Below, in pieces: positions 7,362-14,771 of a stretch of 17,312 nucleotides of DNA (position 1 is the stretch's first letter; each line of letters opens with the position of its first letter). This DNA is from DTBU01 sp964568845. Lineage in GTDB: Archaea > Thermoproteota > CALKCG01 > B24. The translations under genes were made by a program, and so were the position numbers. The notes under the pieces are model-generated. The model worked only from the letters and a program-made list of their open reading frames with translations. It was not told the DNA's origin and ran no database searches. Where the stretch lies: contig CAZMSC010000028.1 of NCBI GenBank assembly GCA_964568845.1, positions 1 through 17,312 on the forward strand, given 5' to 3'.

Positions 7362-7517
7362 TTACGCAAGCCTCTTTGCTTCTCTAAATCTAGTCTTACA
7401 GTTCGGGCACTCGTATAGGGTTATGTGGACTTTGGGCCCTTTCTTCTGCTTAGGCTGAATATCCCACTCTTTTACTGGCTTAGCTACATCAGCACCGCAC
7501 TTTGGACACTTAGCCAT
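7362..7517 (-). CDS. Small archaeal zinc-ribbon protein
   Basis: A 51-aa protein with two CPxC knuckles: CPKCG at residues 4-8 and CPNCK at 37-41, separated by a Lys-rich beta region (AKPVKEWDIQ, then GPKVHITLYE) and ending TRFREAKR. This is a complete four-cysteine zinc ribbon. Short proteins of this form occur in many Thermoproteota; some are annotated as zinc-ribbon or chorismate-binding protein, a name I would not rely on. Nucleic-acid or protein binding is likely from the fold and charge, but unproved. The ATG at 7517 is preceded on the minus strand by GGAGTGA and a strong TATA box at 7552-7561. The gene stands alone between terminators and is framed by palindromes in its promoter, suggesting its own regulation. 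Confidence 0.85.
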   Translation of the reverse strand: MAKCPKCGADVAKPVKEWDIQPKQKKGPKVHITLYECPNCKTRFREAKRLA

Positions 7518-7538
7518 TTTCCATCACTCCGTGAGAAA

Positions 7539-7591
7539 ATGGATATCCATGATATATATAAGGTTTTCCATATTAAATCATGAATTTCATG
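7539..7591 (-). promoter_or_regulatory. Promoter of the zinc-ribbon gene with flanking palindromes
   Basis: The TATA box reads TTATATATAT on the minus strand (7552-7561) with an A/C-rich BRE-like GGAAAACC just upstream. It is flanked by ATGGATATCCAT (7539-7550), a perfect 12-base palindrome lying between the TATA box and the expected start of transcription, and by CATGAATTTCATG (7579-7591), 6-base arms around one base. Both are typical of dimeric-regulator sites, though no binding protein is identified. Confidence 0.5.
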
Positions 7592-7691
7592 GATTTTGAA
7601 AGCGTCCAAAGGGCTTCTTAAGGTCAATAGACGTATGAAAATCTACAGTTTTAAGCCGGCTGGTTTGACTTAAAGTTGTAAAAGCTAGCGG

Positions 7692-8858
7692 TTAAAGGAA
7701 CTCTTCCATTATTGATACTATTTTTCCACATCCGTCGTATTTTCTCAGCTCTTTTGAAGCCTCCATGCTTCTCTCTACAAAACCACCGTTTATTATATTC
7801 TCAACTGCATCTAGGAGCGCTTCTTTAGTAAGCTTCTCTTGTTCTAGAGTTAACCCCAAACCCATTTCCTCAATTCTAGACGCATTGCCTATTTGCTCGG
7901 TATGGTTAGGAGTAGGTATGAGGATCATCGGCTTACCGTAGAGCATGCTCTGCGTAATCGTCCCATGTCCAGCTCTTGAAACGACCAAGTCGCAGGCCTT
8001 AAGATGCTCAAACCTATTATTCAGCCACTCATAGACTGTTAAAGAGCCAAGTCTAACGGGGTTTTGAGCTCCGGTGGGGTTTGCCTTAGACATGACTATG
8101 TTATAGTCATCGATCTCAGCAAATACAGACGTTAAAAGTTCAACTAGGTATTTACGCTCTTTAAAAGAGCCGCTTACAGGTGCGAATATCAAGGGTTTAT
8201 CTGGATCATAGCCCAGCTTCTCTTTAAGCGTTCTTTGAGAAGGTAGGTCCTCAGGTTTCACCGGGACTATGGGGCCCACTAGGAAAACCTTCTTGGAGTA
8301 GACCGGTGGGATTTCAAGATTTCCCAGTGAAACTGTGTAGGGCATGGGGTAGTCGGGTATGAGAACGTAGTCGCTTATAGTCCATACTCTACCGATTAAA
8401 GCCAACGCTCCAGCATCTACAAGCCGGCATAACCTTAAGAAACGCCTCCTCCTAGGTATGATTATTTTAAACTGATTTAGAATTGCTATGCACGGGATTT
8501 TCAAAATCTTAGAAGCCAATATTGTTGAAACCCTGCTGTCGGAGACCACAACCTTAGGTTGGAAATATCCGATGGCCATTAACTCGAAAGCTATTTGTCT
8601 TAGAACTTTTACTGAGGCTATGAACGGTCCAGGGTTTACAGTGCTCTGTCTGAAGTCTACTCCTCCATCTGTCTTGACGGCGAACCCTATGGAAGGTGCC
8701 TTCCTGTAATTGAACCGTTTTTCCTTGATATAGTTCAAGCCATTGCCATAAGATGAGAAAACCACGTCTATACCTTTCTCCTTGAGTTTTTCAGCTATGG
8801 GTATGCATCTCCCAGCATGACCTAAGCCTATTCCGCAAACTCCAAAGTATACGCTCAT
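7692..8858 (-). CDS. MurG/MJ1255-like glycosyltransferase (GT-B fold)
   Basis: A 388-aa predicted cytosolic glycosyltransferase using a nucleotide sugar. The N-terminal glycine-rich loop GIGLGHAGR (9-17) is the typical acceptor-domain signature of MurG and MJ1255-like proteins. The C-terminal donor-binding part has SRAGHGT (294-300), GKPMILIP (308-315) and HTEQIGNA (319-326), as in MurG and UDP-glycosyltransferases. An Arg cluster (136-139) could contact lipid or phosphate. No transmembrane helix is evident. The start ATG lies 5 bases after the stop of the AMMECR1 gene, with the ribosome site AAGGTAG formed by the end of that gene, so the two are co-transcribed and probably translationally coupled. 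The acceptor is unknown; lipid-linked or surface glycans are the usual targets in this family. Confidence 0.85.
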   Translation of the reverse strand: MSVYFGVCGIGLGHAGRCIPIAEKLKEKGIDVVFSSYGNGLNYIKEKRFNYRKAPSIGFAVKTDGGVDFRQSTVNPGPFIASVKVLRQIAFELMAIGYFQPKVVVSDSRVSTILASKILKIPCIAILNQFKIIIPRRRRFLRLCRLVDAGALALIGRVWTISDYVLIPDYPMPYTVSLGNLEIPPVYSKKVFLVGPIVPVKPEDLPSQRTLKEKLGYDPDKPLIFAPVSGSFKERKYLVELLTSVFAEIDDYNIVMSKANPTGAQNPVRLGSLTVYEWLNNRFEHLKACDLVVSRAGHGTITQSMLYGKPMILIPTPNHTEQIGNASRIEEMGLGLTLEQEKLTKEALLDAVENIINGGFVERSMEASKELRKYDGCGKIVSIMEEFL

Positions 8859-8863
8859 AGCTA

Positions 8864-9484
8864 CTACCTTAAAACCCTACGTTTAACTTGACCCCTAGGC
8901 TCCTCCTCCTCGAAGATTTCAGCTTGAAACCTGTAAACCTTGGTATCTTTTAGAAACCAGCTATCTGGGGTTAAACCAGCCTTCATACACGCATTACTTA
9001 GAAACTCCTCCTCATCCCAACCCCATTCAACTGGTACTTGCGGGAGCAGAAGCCCCCTGTAGAACCCCCTTTCAACGATCAAACCGTCTACACCTATCCG
9101 AATGGCCTTAGGCAATTCCCTAGGATTACTGACTACTATAAGCTCGGGCTTTGTTAGAGCGCTGACCTCGACTACTATATTGTCCATTTCCTTTAGGGTT
9201 ACGGGTGGGAACCTCGGGTCTCCTACAGCCGCCTCTATAGCGCTTTCAATGGTCGCTTCAACTAAAGGATCAGTCGGATATGGAAAACCTATACACCCCC
9301 TAAGCTCTTTAACCCCTCCAATCAGGCTGTTTAACGTTACAAAGACTCCACGTTTAGCTTTCAAGCTTTCAGGCGTTTCAGCGGGCGGCTTTATTTTAAC
9401 ACGTTTCATAAGGTATTCTTCGATGCTTCTCCTCGCAAGCCTAACTAGGAACACTCCTTCATCATCTGTTAAATTGAAATTCAT
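8864..9484 (-). CDS. AMMECR1 domain protein
   Basis: A 206-aa protein of the AMMECR1 family, conserved from archaea to humans, with no established biochemical activity; a nucleic-acid or small-molecule role has been proposed. The hallmark LRGCIG is at residues 61-66 and GDPRFPPV at 88-95, followed by VEVSALTKPE and the late VPVEWGWDEEEFLSNACMKAGL. I place the start at the ATG at 9484 because GGAG lies 6 bases upstream, and the resulting beginning (NLTDDEGVFLVRLAR) matches the family. A GTG at 9499 would add five residues but has no ribosome site. A TATA-like CCTATAAGAG at about 9520-9529 (minus) gives a short leader. The acidic-to-basic tail (EEEEPRGQVKRR) is unremarkable. It heads an operon with the glycosyltransferase. 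Confidence 0.92.
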   Translation of the reverse strand: MNFNLTDDEGVFLVRLARRSIEEYLMKRVKIKPPAETPESLKAKRGVFVTLNSLIGGVKELRGCIGFPYPTDPLVEATIESAIEAAVGDPRFPPVTLKEMDNIVVEVSALTKPELIVVSNPRELPKAIRIGVDGLIVERGFYRGLLLPQVPVEWGWDEEEFLSNACMKAGLTPDSWFLKDTKVYRFQAEIFEEEEPRGQVKRRVLR

Positions 9485-9620
9485 GCCGGTCTCCAGCACT
9501 AATAATTTAAACGGTGAAACTCTTATAGGAGTTTCTATCGTTTACAGAGATTTCTCACGCTTTAAATGATCCCCCGCCCTTTCTTTTTTATCTTCTGCGT
9601 ACTCCGAAACGTTATGTAAT

Positions 9621-9653
9621 ATAGGGATTTCCCCGCGTTTACCCCTATTTTTC
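9621..9653 (+). terminator. Hairpin followed by T-tract, no obvious gene upstream
   Basis: ATAGGG and CCCTAT form a 6-bp stem around a 16-base C-rich loop, followed directly by TTTTC. It looks like a stem-loop terminator, yet the upstream gene runs the other way. Either it ends a small plus-strand RNA or it is chance. Confidence 0.3.
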
Positions 9654-9873
9654 TATGATTAGCTTAAGTCTACCCCTTCACACGCCTCACGTGTAAAGAA
9701 TCCCATAGCCTTCCACCACCTCAACAACCTTGAAGACCCAAAGCCCTGGGGAAAAGAGCTTAGTAAGCTTTCATCGAGTCAACTAGCACAGGGAAAGAAG
9801 CTTACGTGTAGACTAAAAGGCGTGAATGTTTATATTCTCTAGCCTATTCAAAGCCAATAAACACGTAATATAA

Positions 9874-9884
9874 GCTTAAAAAAC
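9874..9884 (+). promoter_or_regulatory. TATA-like box of glycerol kinase
   Basis: GCTTAAAAAAC, centred about 27 bases before the ATG at 9906, with only weak ribosome-site sequence between; a leaderless message is likely. Confidence 0.4.
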
Positions 9885-9905
9885 TCCGTAACATCTAGAG
9901 TAGTA

Positions 9906-11486
9906 ATGGCTGTGGAGAGAAAGTATGTTTTGACCGTAGACCAAGGCACCACCGGAACTAGGGCAATGCTGTTTACACATGATGGTCTTCCAGTTAAAGG
10001 TGGCTGGGCATATGAAGAACATACACAGATATACCCTAAACCAGGTTGGGTTGAGCACGACCCTCTAGAGATTTGGGAGAAGGCAAAGATTGTTATTAAA
10101 AGGCTCTTGGAGCAGACGAAGGTTAACCTAAGAGAGATCTCCGCCATAGGTGTTTCTAATCAGCGTGAGACAACAATTATATGGGATCCGAAGACTGGGA
10201 AGCCTGTGTACAATGCTATTGTATGGCAGGATAGGAGGACTGCCCCACAAATAGACTACTTGAGAGAACATTACTTTGATGTAGTAAAATCTAAGACCGG
10301 GCTTGTACCAGACTGCTACTTCTCAAGCACAAAGATATGGTGGATCTTAGATAACGTGGCTAATGTCAGAAAGAGAGCTGAGAAGGGTGAGTTACTATTT
10401 GGCACGATGGATACATGGATAATATGGAATTTAACGAGAGGGTCTAAAGATGTATTAACACCGGAGAGATACGGTGCGCACATCGTAGACTACACTAATG
10501 CTTCTAGGACAATGCTGTTTAACATCCATAAGCTAGAATGGGATGATGAGTTGCTTGAAATACAAGGTAAGATACCTAGTGAGTTGATGCCGTTACCAAG
10601 GCCTTCAAGTGATGAAGCGATTTATGGTTACACAGGCCCCGAGGTAGCCGAGTTGCTTGGTGAAGTAGGCGTTCCGGTAGCTGGTGATGCGGGCGATCAA
10701 CAGGCTGCGCTCTTCGGTCAAGCAGGTTTTGGCGTCGGTGATGTTAAGTGTACTTATGGTACAGGAAACTTCGTATTGTTTAATATCGGTACAGCGCCTA
10801 TTCCATCAAAACACGGGTTGTTAACGACGGTGTTTTATGGTCTAGAACAAGGTAAAGCGGTATATGCGTTAGAGGGGAGCATATTCATTACAGGTGCTGC
10901 AATTCAGTGGCTAAGAGATGGTTTAAAGATAATAGAGGTCTCAGCCGAGGTTAATCCACTAGCTGAAGTAGCACGTGATACTGGCGGCGTGTATTTTGTT
11001 CCAGCGTTTGTAGGTCTTGGCGCACCTTACTGGGACCACTATGCCAGAGGTCTGATAATAGGCATTACGAGGGGTACTGAGAGAAAGCATCTTGCTAGAG
11101 CTACGCTCGAAGCCATAGCATACTTGACAAGAGACGTTATCGAAGCTATGAAGGCCGATACGGGTAGGGAGATAACAGTGCTAAAGGCTGATGGCGGTGC
11201 TGCTAAGAGCGACTTTCTAATGCAGTTTCAAGCCGATATGCTGAATGTCAAGGTCATTAGACCAGTAGTGTTCGAGACGACATCGCTCGGTGCAGCATAC
11301 TTGGCTGGTTTAGCAGTAGGGTTCTGGAAAGATCTTGAGGATGTTAGGAAGAATTGGAGGAAGGAGAGAGAGTTCGCGCCAGCAATGGATCCGGAAACGA
11401 GGGAAAGGCTCTACAAGGGATGGAAAGCAGCTGTACAAAGAGCACTTGGATGGGCAAGGGAGGTGTCATGGGCCTATGGATACTAA
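9906..11486 (+). CDS. glpK: Glycerol kinase
   Basis: Phosphorylates glycerol with ATP to sn-glycerol-3-phosphate in the cytoplasm. At 526 aa it is slightly longer than the usual 495-505, with an extended C-terminus. FGGY-family features are complete: ATP-phosphate loop VDQGTTGTR (11-19), glycerol-binding R87-E88 in SNQRET, the VWQDRR stretch (107-111), the DCYFSSTK region (136-143), and the catalytic Asp in GDAGDQQAALFG (260-271; D264 corresponds to E. coli D245). CTYGTGNF (282-289) and ADGGAAKSDFLMQ in the second domain complete the nucleotide site. The start is ATG after a TATA-like box. Downstream genes encode a glycerol-3-phosphate oxidising system, confirming catabolism. Archaeal membrane lipids use glycerol-1-phosphate, so this G3P is likely an energy/carbon intermediate, not a lipid precursor. 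Confidence 0.97.
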   Translation: MAVERKYVLTVDQGTTGTRAMLFTHDGLPVKGGWAYEEHTQIYPKPGWVEHDPLEIWEKAKIVIKRLLEQTKVNLREISAIGVSNQRETTIIWDPKTGKPVYNAIVWQDRRTAPQIDYLREHYFDVVKSKTGLVPDCYFSSTKIWWILDNVANVRKRAEKGELLFGTMDTWIIWNLTRGSKDVLTPERYGAHIVDYTNASRTMLFNIHKLEWDDELLEIQGKIPSELMPLPRPSSDEAIYGYTGPEVAELLGEVGVPVAGDAGDQQAALFGQAGFGVGDVKCTYGTGNFVLFNIGTAPIPSKHGLLTTVFYGLEQGKAVYALEGSIFITGAAIQWLRDGLKIIEVSAEVNPLAEVARDTGGVYFVPAFVGLGAPYWDHYARGLIIGITRGTERKHLARATLEAIAYLTRDVIEAMKADTGREITVLKADGGAAKSDFLMQFQADMLNVKVIRPVVFETTSLGAAYLAGLAVGFWKDLEDVRKNWRKEREFAPAMDPETRERLYKGWKAAVQRALGWAREVSWAYGY

Positions 11487-11504
11487 AAATCAAAACCCTT
11501 AATC

Positions 11505-11530
11505 TACCGTTTTTCCCTTTCCTTTATATT
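11505..11530 (+). promoter_or_regulatory. T-rich terminator of glpK overlapping the promoter of the GlpA-like gene
   Basis: ACCGTTTTTCCCTTTCC is a pyrimidine tract suited to ending the glpK message, and TTTATATTC just after (11523-11531) is a TATA-like element about 30 bases before the ATG at 11556. The downstream three genes may therefore be transcribed separately from glpK. Confidence 0.45.
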
Positions 11531-11555
11531 CTTAGCATTGTAGAGTTTGGTGGCA

Positions 11556-13061
11556 ATGACGATCCAGTACAGAGTCATTATAGTGGGTGCTGGTATAGTA
11601 GGTGCGTCAATAGCGCGTATTTTAAGTATGTATGGAAACTTTGATGTGAGGTTGGTTGAAAAGGAACCCGATGTTGGGTGGGGTGTTAGTAAAGCTAATA
11701 CCTCAATAATTCACCCAGGTCATGAAGAGGATCCTAATACGCATCCGCTTAGAGCCGAGTTATGCAAAAAGGGGAGTGAGATTTGGAGAGAGTGGGCTAG
11801 AGAACTAGATATTCCGGCGAAGTGGCCTGGGGAATTGATGGTATTCACTAATGAAGAAGAGGAGGAAAGTGCGAGAAAATATGTGGAGCTTGCTAAGATC
11901 AATAAGATACCGGGTGTTAGAATAGTTTATGGAGAAGAGCTTAAGCATATGGAACCCTATGTGAACCCTGATGCGGTAGGGGCTGTGTATGCTCCTACAG
12001 CAGGAGCCATATCGCCTTTTGAAGCTGTTATTGCTGTTGTTGAGAATGCTGTGGATAATTGTGTTAAACTGTTAACGGAGACAGAGGTAAAAGGGGTTAG
12101 AGTTCAAGGTGGGAAAGTTGTAGGTGCTGAAACAAATAGAGGGTTTATAGAGGGCGATATACTTATAAATGCTACTGGGTTACACGCTGATAAAATATCT
12201 CATATGGCATGCGTTGAACCAAACTTCTTTATAAGGCCACGTAGAGGAGAGTACCTTTTGTTCGATGAAGATGTGAAGGTAAAACCTATTAGAATTTTGC
12301 ATACAACACCAACCCCCATAACCAAAGGTGTCTATGCTACAACAACTGTTCATGGAAACTTGATGATAGGACCTACAGCAGAGGATCTACCGCTAGATGC
12401 TAAGGATGAAACATCAACTTCTACCGGTGGTCTAGAAAAGATGTGGAAAGAGGCTGGTAAGATCCTTATGGAGCTGCCTCCACGTTCTAAGGTTGTAAGG
12501 ACATTTGCAGGGTTGAGGCCCGAGCCTCCTGATGGGCATTGGCTGTTAAAGGCTTATGATGATCCATGGGGCTTTGTTAATGTTGCTGGCATGAGGTCTC
12601 CAGGTCTTACGGCAGCACCTGCTATTGCATATTACATCTTGGATCAGATGGTTAAGCTATTTGATATAAGGCTTTTGAAGAAGAGGAACTGGAATCCATA
12701 TAGAAGAGGCATTGTGGGATTGAATGGCAGCTCTCTTCATGAAATAGATGAGTTGATTAAGAAGAATCCAGATTATGGTGAGGTTCTTTGCTACTGTAAG
12801 ATGGTGTCTAAAGCTGAGATCTTGGAGGCTGTAGAAAGGATGAAGAAGATTGGGGTGAAGACCATCACTATTGATGGGGTAAAGTTTAGAACATGTGCAG
12901 GTATGGGTAGGTGCCAAGGATCGTTCTGCAGGTGGAGAATAGCTTTGCTGATATCCCAGTACACCAATACACCTTTGGATAAGGTGGTTGTGAAGAAGGC
13001 TACATACGGCATAGGTGATGTGAAAGTGCTTCTGAGGGCAATGTTGCAAACAGATTCTTGA
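11556..13061 (+). CDS. GlpA-like glycerol-3-phosphate dehydrogenase with BFD [2Fe-2S] domain
   Basis: A flavoprotein of the GlpA/GlpD (DAO) family predicted to oxidise glycerol-3-phosphate to dihydroxyacetone phosphate, 501 aa. The N-terminus has the FAD-binding VGAGIVGASIAR and the E residue closing the second strand (VEKEPDVGWGVSKANTSI). RTFAGLRPEPPDG and NVAGMRSPGLTAAPA belong to the substrate/FAD domain. Residues about 405-490 form a Bfd-like [2Fe-2S] domain with CxC (C412, C414) and GRCQGSFC (C453, C458). An extra C447 precedes AGMG, where many homologues have a non-cysteine residue. The ATG at 11556 is picked over TTG 11547 and GTG 11550 because it follows GGTGG closely and fits the TATA spacing, but the three are hard to separate. 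It is followed 12 bases later by the FAD oxidoreductase. Identification by family and glpK context is strong. Confidence 0.9.
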   Translation: MTIQYRVIIVGAGIVGASIARILSMYGNFDVRLVEKEPDVGWGVSKANTSIIHPGHEEDPNTHPLRAELCKKGSEIWREWARELDIPAKWPGELMVFTNEEEEESARKYVELAKINKIPGVRIVYGEELKHMEPYVNPDAVGAVYAPTAGAISPFEAVIAVVENAVDNCVKLLTETEVKGVRVQGGKVVGAETNRGFIEGDILINATGLHADKISHMACVEPNFFIRPRRGEYLLFDEDVKVKPIRILHTTPTPITKGVYATTTVHGNLMIGPTAEDLPLDAKDETSTSTGGLEKMWKEAGKILMELPPRSKVVRTFAGLRPEPPDGHWLLKAYDDPWGFVNVAGMRSPGLTAAPAIAYYILDQMVKLFDIRLLKKRNWNPYRRGIVGLNGSSLHEIDELIKKNPDYGEVLCYCKMVSKAEILEAVERMKKIGVKTITIDGVKFRTCAGMGRCQGSFCRWRIALLISQYTNTPLDKVVVKKATYGIGDVKVLLRAMLQTDS

Positions 13062-13073
13062 TAGGTGTGTAGA

Positions 13074-14333
13074 ATGATCGAGAGGAAGTACGATACTGTG
13101 ATTATAGGTGGGGGGCCTGCTGGAATAGCTGCAGTTATAAAAGCTGTTGAACTGGGTCTTAAAACAGTATTGATAGAGAACAAAGATTTGTTAGGGGGGA
13201 TTCCGTTGCAGTGCGTTCACCCCGGGTTTGGTATACACTATTTTAAAGAAGATTTAACGGGAACGCAGTTTATCCATAGATTATTAGATAGGATGGAGAA
13301 ACTGGGGGTGGAGTGTCTACTAAAAGCCCACGTGTGTTCAATTGAATATAAAGACTATGGCGAAAAGATTGTAAATGTTATTACACGTAATGGCGTAATG
13401 AAACTAAATGCTAAGACGATCATATATACAGCTGGTGCTCGTGAAAGACATTTGTTTGAAATTGGGGTAGTGGGGGATAGACCTGATGGTGTGTATACAG
13501 CCGGCGAGGCTCAGACATTGATGGATATATATGGTATTATGCCTGGGAAGGAAATAGTCATTGTAGGATCGGGGGATGTGGGGCTTATAATGGCTAGGAG
13601 GTTCGCTTTAGAGGGAGCGCAGGTGAAGGCCGTTATTGAAATTCTTCCTTATCCGGGTGGTTTAATGAGAAATGTTACTCAATGTTTGAAAGACTTTAAC
13701 ATACCGTTGTTGCTCAGCCACGATGTTGTTAAAGTTGTTGGACGGAAAAGGGTTGAGAAGGTTGTTGTCGCTAAGGTGGATGAAAACTTTAGACCTATAG
13801 AGGGAACGGAATTTGAAATACCATGTGATACTGTAGTTATAGCAGCCGGTTTGAGGCCTAATATAGACTTGTTGGAGAAGCTCGGCGTTTTAATAGATTC
13901 TGCTACAGGTGGTCCCGTTGTAAATGAGTTGCTTGAGTCAAGTGTTCCTGGCGTGTTTGTTGCAGGAAATGCTCTTGTTATAAACGATTTAGTGGATTAT
14001 GTTGTCGAACAAGGTGAGCTGGCGGTTAAAGGAGCCTACATATTTGTGTCTAGCAACGGAATTTCCACCGTAGATTGGAAGTCCGTGGTCAAGGGTAGGA
14101 ATGTGAGGTTGGTTGTGCCACACTATATCAGCGGTAAGAGAGATGTTACAATACTTAGTAGGGTTGCGAAGCCCGAGAGAAAGGTGTTTGTTAGAGTTTC
14201 TGAGATTGATGTTAAAGAGTTTCACATAGCTGTTAGACCAGCAGAAATGATAAAGCTTGATCTAAAGAAAGAGGCTTTGTCGAAGGCTGTTAACGAATCG
14301 AAGATCACGTTAGAGGTGGTTCCCGTTGGCTGA
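13074..14333 (+). CDS. FAD/NAD(P)-dependent oxidoreductase of the glycerol-3-phosphate system
   Basis: A 419-aa two-dinucleotide-binding-domain flavoprotein. FAD loop GGGPAG is at 12-17, the second Rossmann motif GSGDVG at 165-170, and an ATG-type TAGARERH motif at 119-126. The conserved single cysteine in LQCVHPGFG (C47) replaces the CxxC of thioredoxin reductase. In bacteria such as Thermotoga and clostridia this protein is encoded beside the BFD-GlpA and DUF1667 genes, so it most likely passes electrons between the GlpA flavin/iron-sulfur centre and a pyridine nucleotide or other carrier; that direction is inferred. The C-terminal 100 residues are an extra beta-rich domain. The ATG at 13074 is preceded by AGGTG with a 6-base spacer; an in-frame GTG at 13065 lies in that ribosome site and is rejected. 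Confidence 0.87.
   Translation: MIERKYDTVIIGGGPAGIAAVIKAVELGLKTVLIENKDLLGGIPLQCVHPGFGIHYFKEDLTGTQFIHRLLDRMEKLGVECLLKAHVCSIEYKDYGEKIVNVITRNGVMKLNAKTIIYTAGARERHLFEIGVVGDRPDGVYTAGEAQTLMDIYGIMPGKEIVIVGSGDVGLIMARRFALEGAQVKAVIEILPYPGGLMRNVTQCLKDFNIPLLLSHDVVKVVGRKRVEKVVVAKVDENFRPIEGTEFEIPCDTVVIAAGLRPNIDLLEKLGVLIDSATGGPVVNELLESSVPGVFVAGNALVINDLVDYVVEQGELAVKGAYIFVSSNGISTVDWKSVVKGRNVRLVVPHYISGKRDVTILSRVAKPERKVFVRVSEIDVKEFHIAVRPAEMIKLDLKKEALSKAVNESKITLEVVPVG
14314..14319 (+). promoter_or_regulatory. Ribosome site deciding a TTG start inside the upstream gene
   Basis: AGGTGG, 6 bases before TTG 14326. It lies inside the last codons of the FAD oxidoreductase and supports translational coupling to the DUF1667 gene. 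Confidence 0.55.
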
Positions 14334-14709
14334 GCAAGAACTTATATGCATAGTTTGTCCAGCAAGTTGCTCATTAAAAGTTGCTGTAGAGCCCAGTGGG
14401 GAGATAAAGGTGTCAGGTAATTTGTGTTCTAGAGGAGCAGACTATGCAAAACATGAGGCGGCAAATCCACTGAGATATGTGATGTCCGTTGTTAAAGTAA
14501 AGCACGGAGGTATACCCACAGTGTCTGTTATCACAAGCAAGCCTGTGCCAAAGAAATGCATCTCTGAAATCATGAAAGCTACCGCAAATGTGGAGGTTGA
14601 AGCACCCGTAGAGATGGGTCAAATAGTGTTGCAAAACATTTGCGGAGCCGATCTAGTGACGACAAGAAAAGTCAAAAGAATCGTCCTTTCCTCCCCTACC
14701 TATCTATGA
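14326..14709 (+). CDS. DUF1667 cysteine-motif protein
   Basis: A 127-aa protein of the DUF1667 family. The cysteine pattern CIVCPASC (C8, C11, C15) with NLCSRG (C34) followed by ADYAKHEAANPLRYV is the family signature and probably binds a metal or iron-sulfur cluster. The family is habitually encoded with the two preceding flavoproteins, so it is most likely a third subunit, carrying electrons. The start is TTG, overlapping the upstream gene by 8 bases, with AGGTGG 6 bases before it. It ends the operon; an AT-rich region with T6 follows (14730-14735). No alternative role is suggested by the sequence. Confidence 0.88.
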   Translation: MAEQELICIVCPASCSLKVAVEPSGEIKVSGNLCSRGADYAKHEAANPLRYVMSVVKVKHGGIPTVSVITSKPVPKKCISEIMKATANVEVEAPVEMGQIVLQNICGADLVTTRKVKRIVLSSPTYL

Positions 14710-14743
14710 ATTTATAAGCCTTTGCTAACTTTTTTGAAATTTC

Positions 14744-14763
14744 TAGTCTATCTTCTTAGACTA
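14744..14763. repeat. Short hairpin after the glycerol cluster
   Basis: TAGTCTA (14744-14750) pairs perfectly with TAGACTA (14757-14763) around TCTTCT. It is preceded by a T6 tract at 14730-14735, so it may belong to the 3' end of the glycerol operon message. Confidence 0.35.
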
Positions 14764-14771
14764 AGCTAAGT

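Larger units (their letters stand above)
9500..9905. other. Intergenic interval with orphan hairpin and T-tracts
   Basis: Between the divergent AMMECR1 and glycerol kinase genes. It holds: a possible plus-strand TATA (CTCTTATAGG, 9520-9529); a C-run/T-run (CCCCCGCCCTTTCTTTTTT, 9571-9589); a hairpin ATAGGG (9621-9626)/CCCTAT (9643-9648) followed by TTTT; and a second weaker hairpin CTTCACACG (9676-9684)/CGTGTAAAG (9690-9698). No gene with a start codon and ribosome site was found. Confidence 0.45.

Noticed and set aside
9102..9569. Plus-strand 155-codon open frame ending 2 bases before a C/T-run at 9571
   Set aside because: It lies antisense to a clear AMMECR1 gene, and its Ser/Thr/Leu-rich product looks like a reverse-strand shadow with no domain. 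The match to the T-run is probably chance.
9663..9842. 60-codon open stretch before glpK (contains KPWGKELSKLSSSQ)
   Set aside because: No ATG, GTG or TTG start near its beginning, no ribosome site and no recognisable family; it could be a decayed fragment but cannot be supported.
11354..11644. 96-codon frame bridging glpK and the GlpA-like gene
   Set aside because: Overlaps both genes in another frame and has no protein-like features.
13065..13067. GTG as start of the FAD oxidoreductase
   Set aside because: It lies within AGGTG, the ribosome site for the ATG at 13074, and adds residues unlike the family start.
12657..13183. Two minus-strand 130-codon frames across the GlpA-like and FAD oxidoreductase genes
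   Set aside because: Antisense to well-supported domains; Cys/His/Ser-rich products with no motif.
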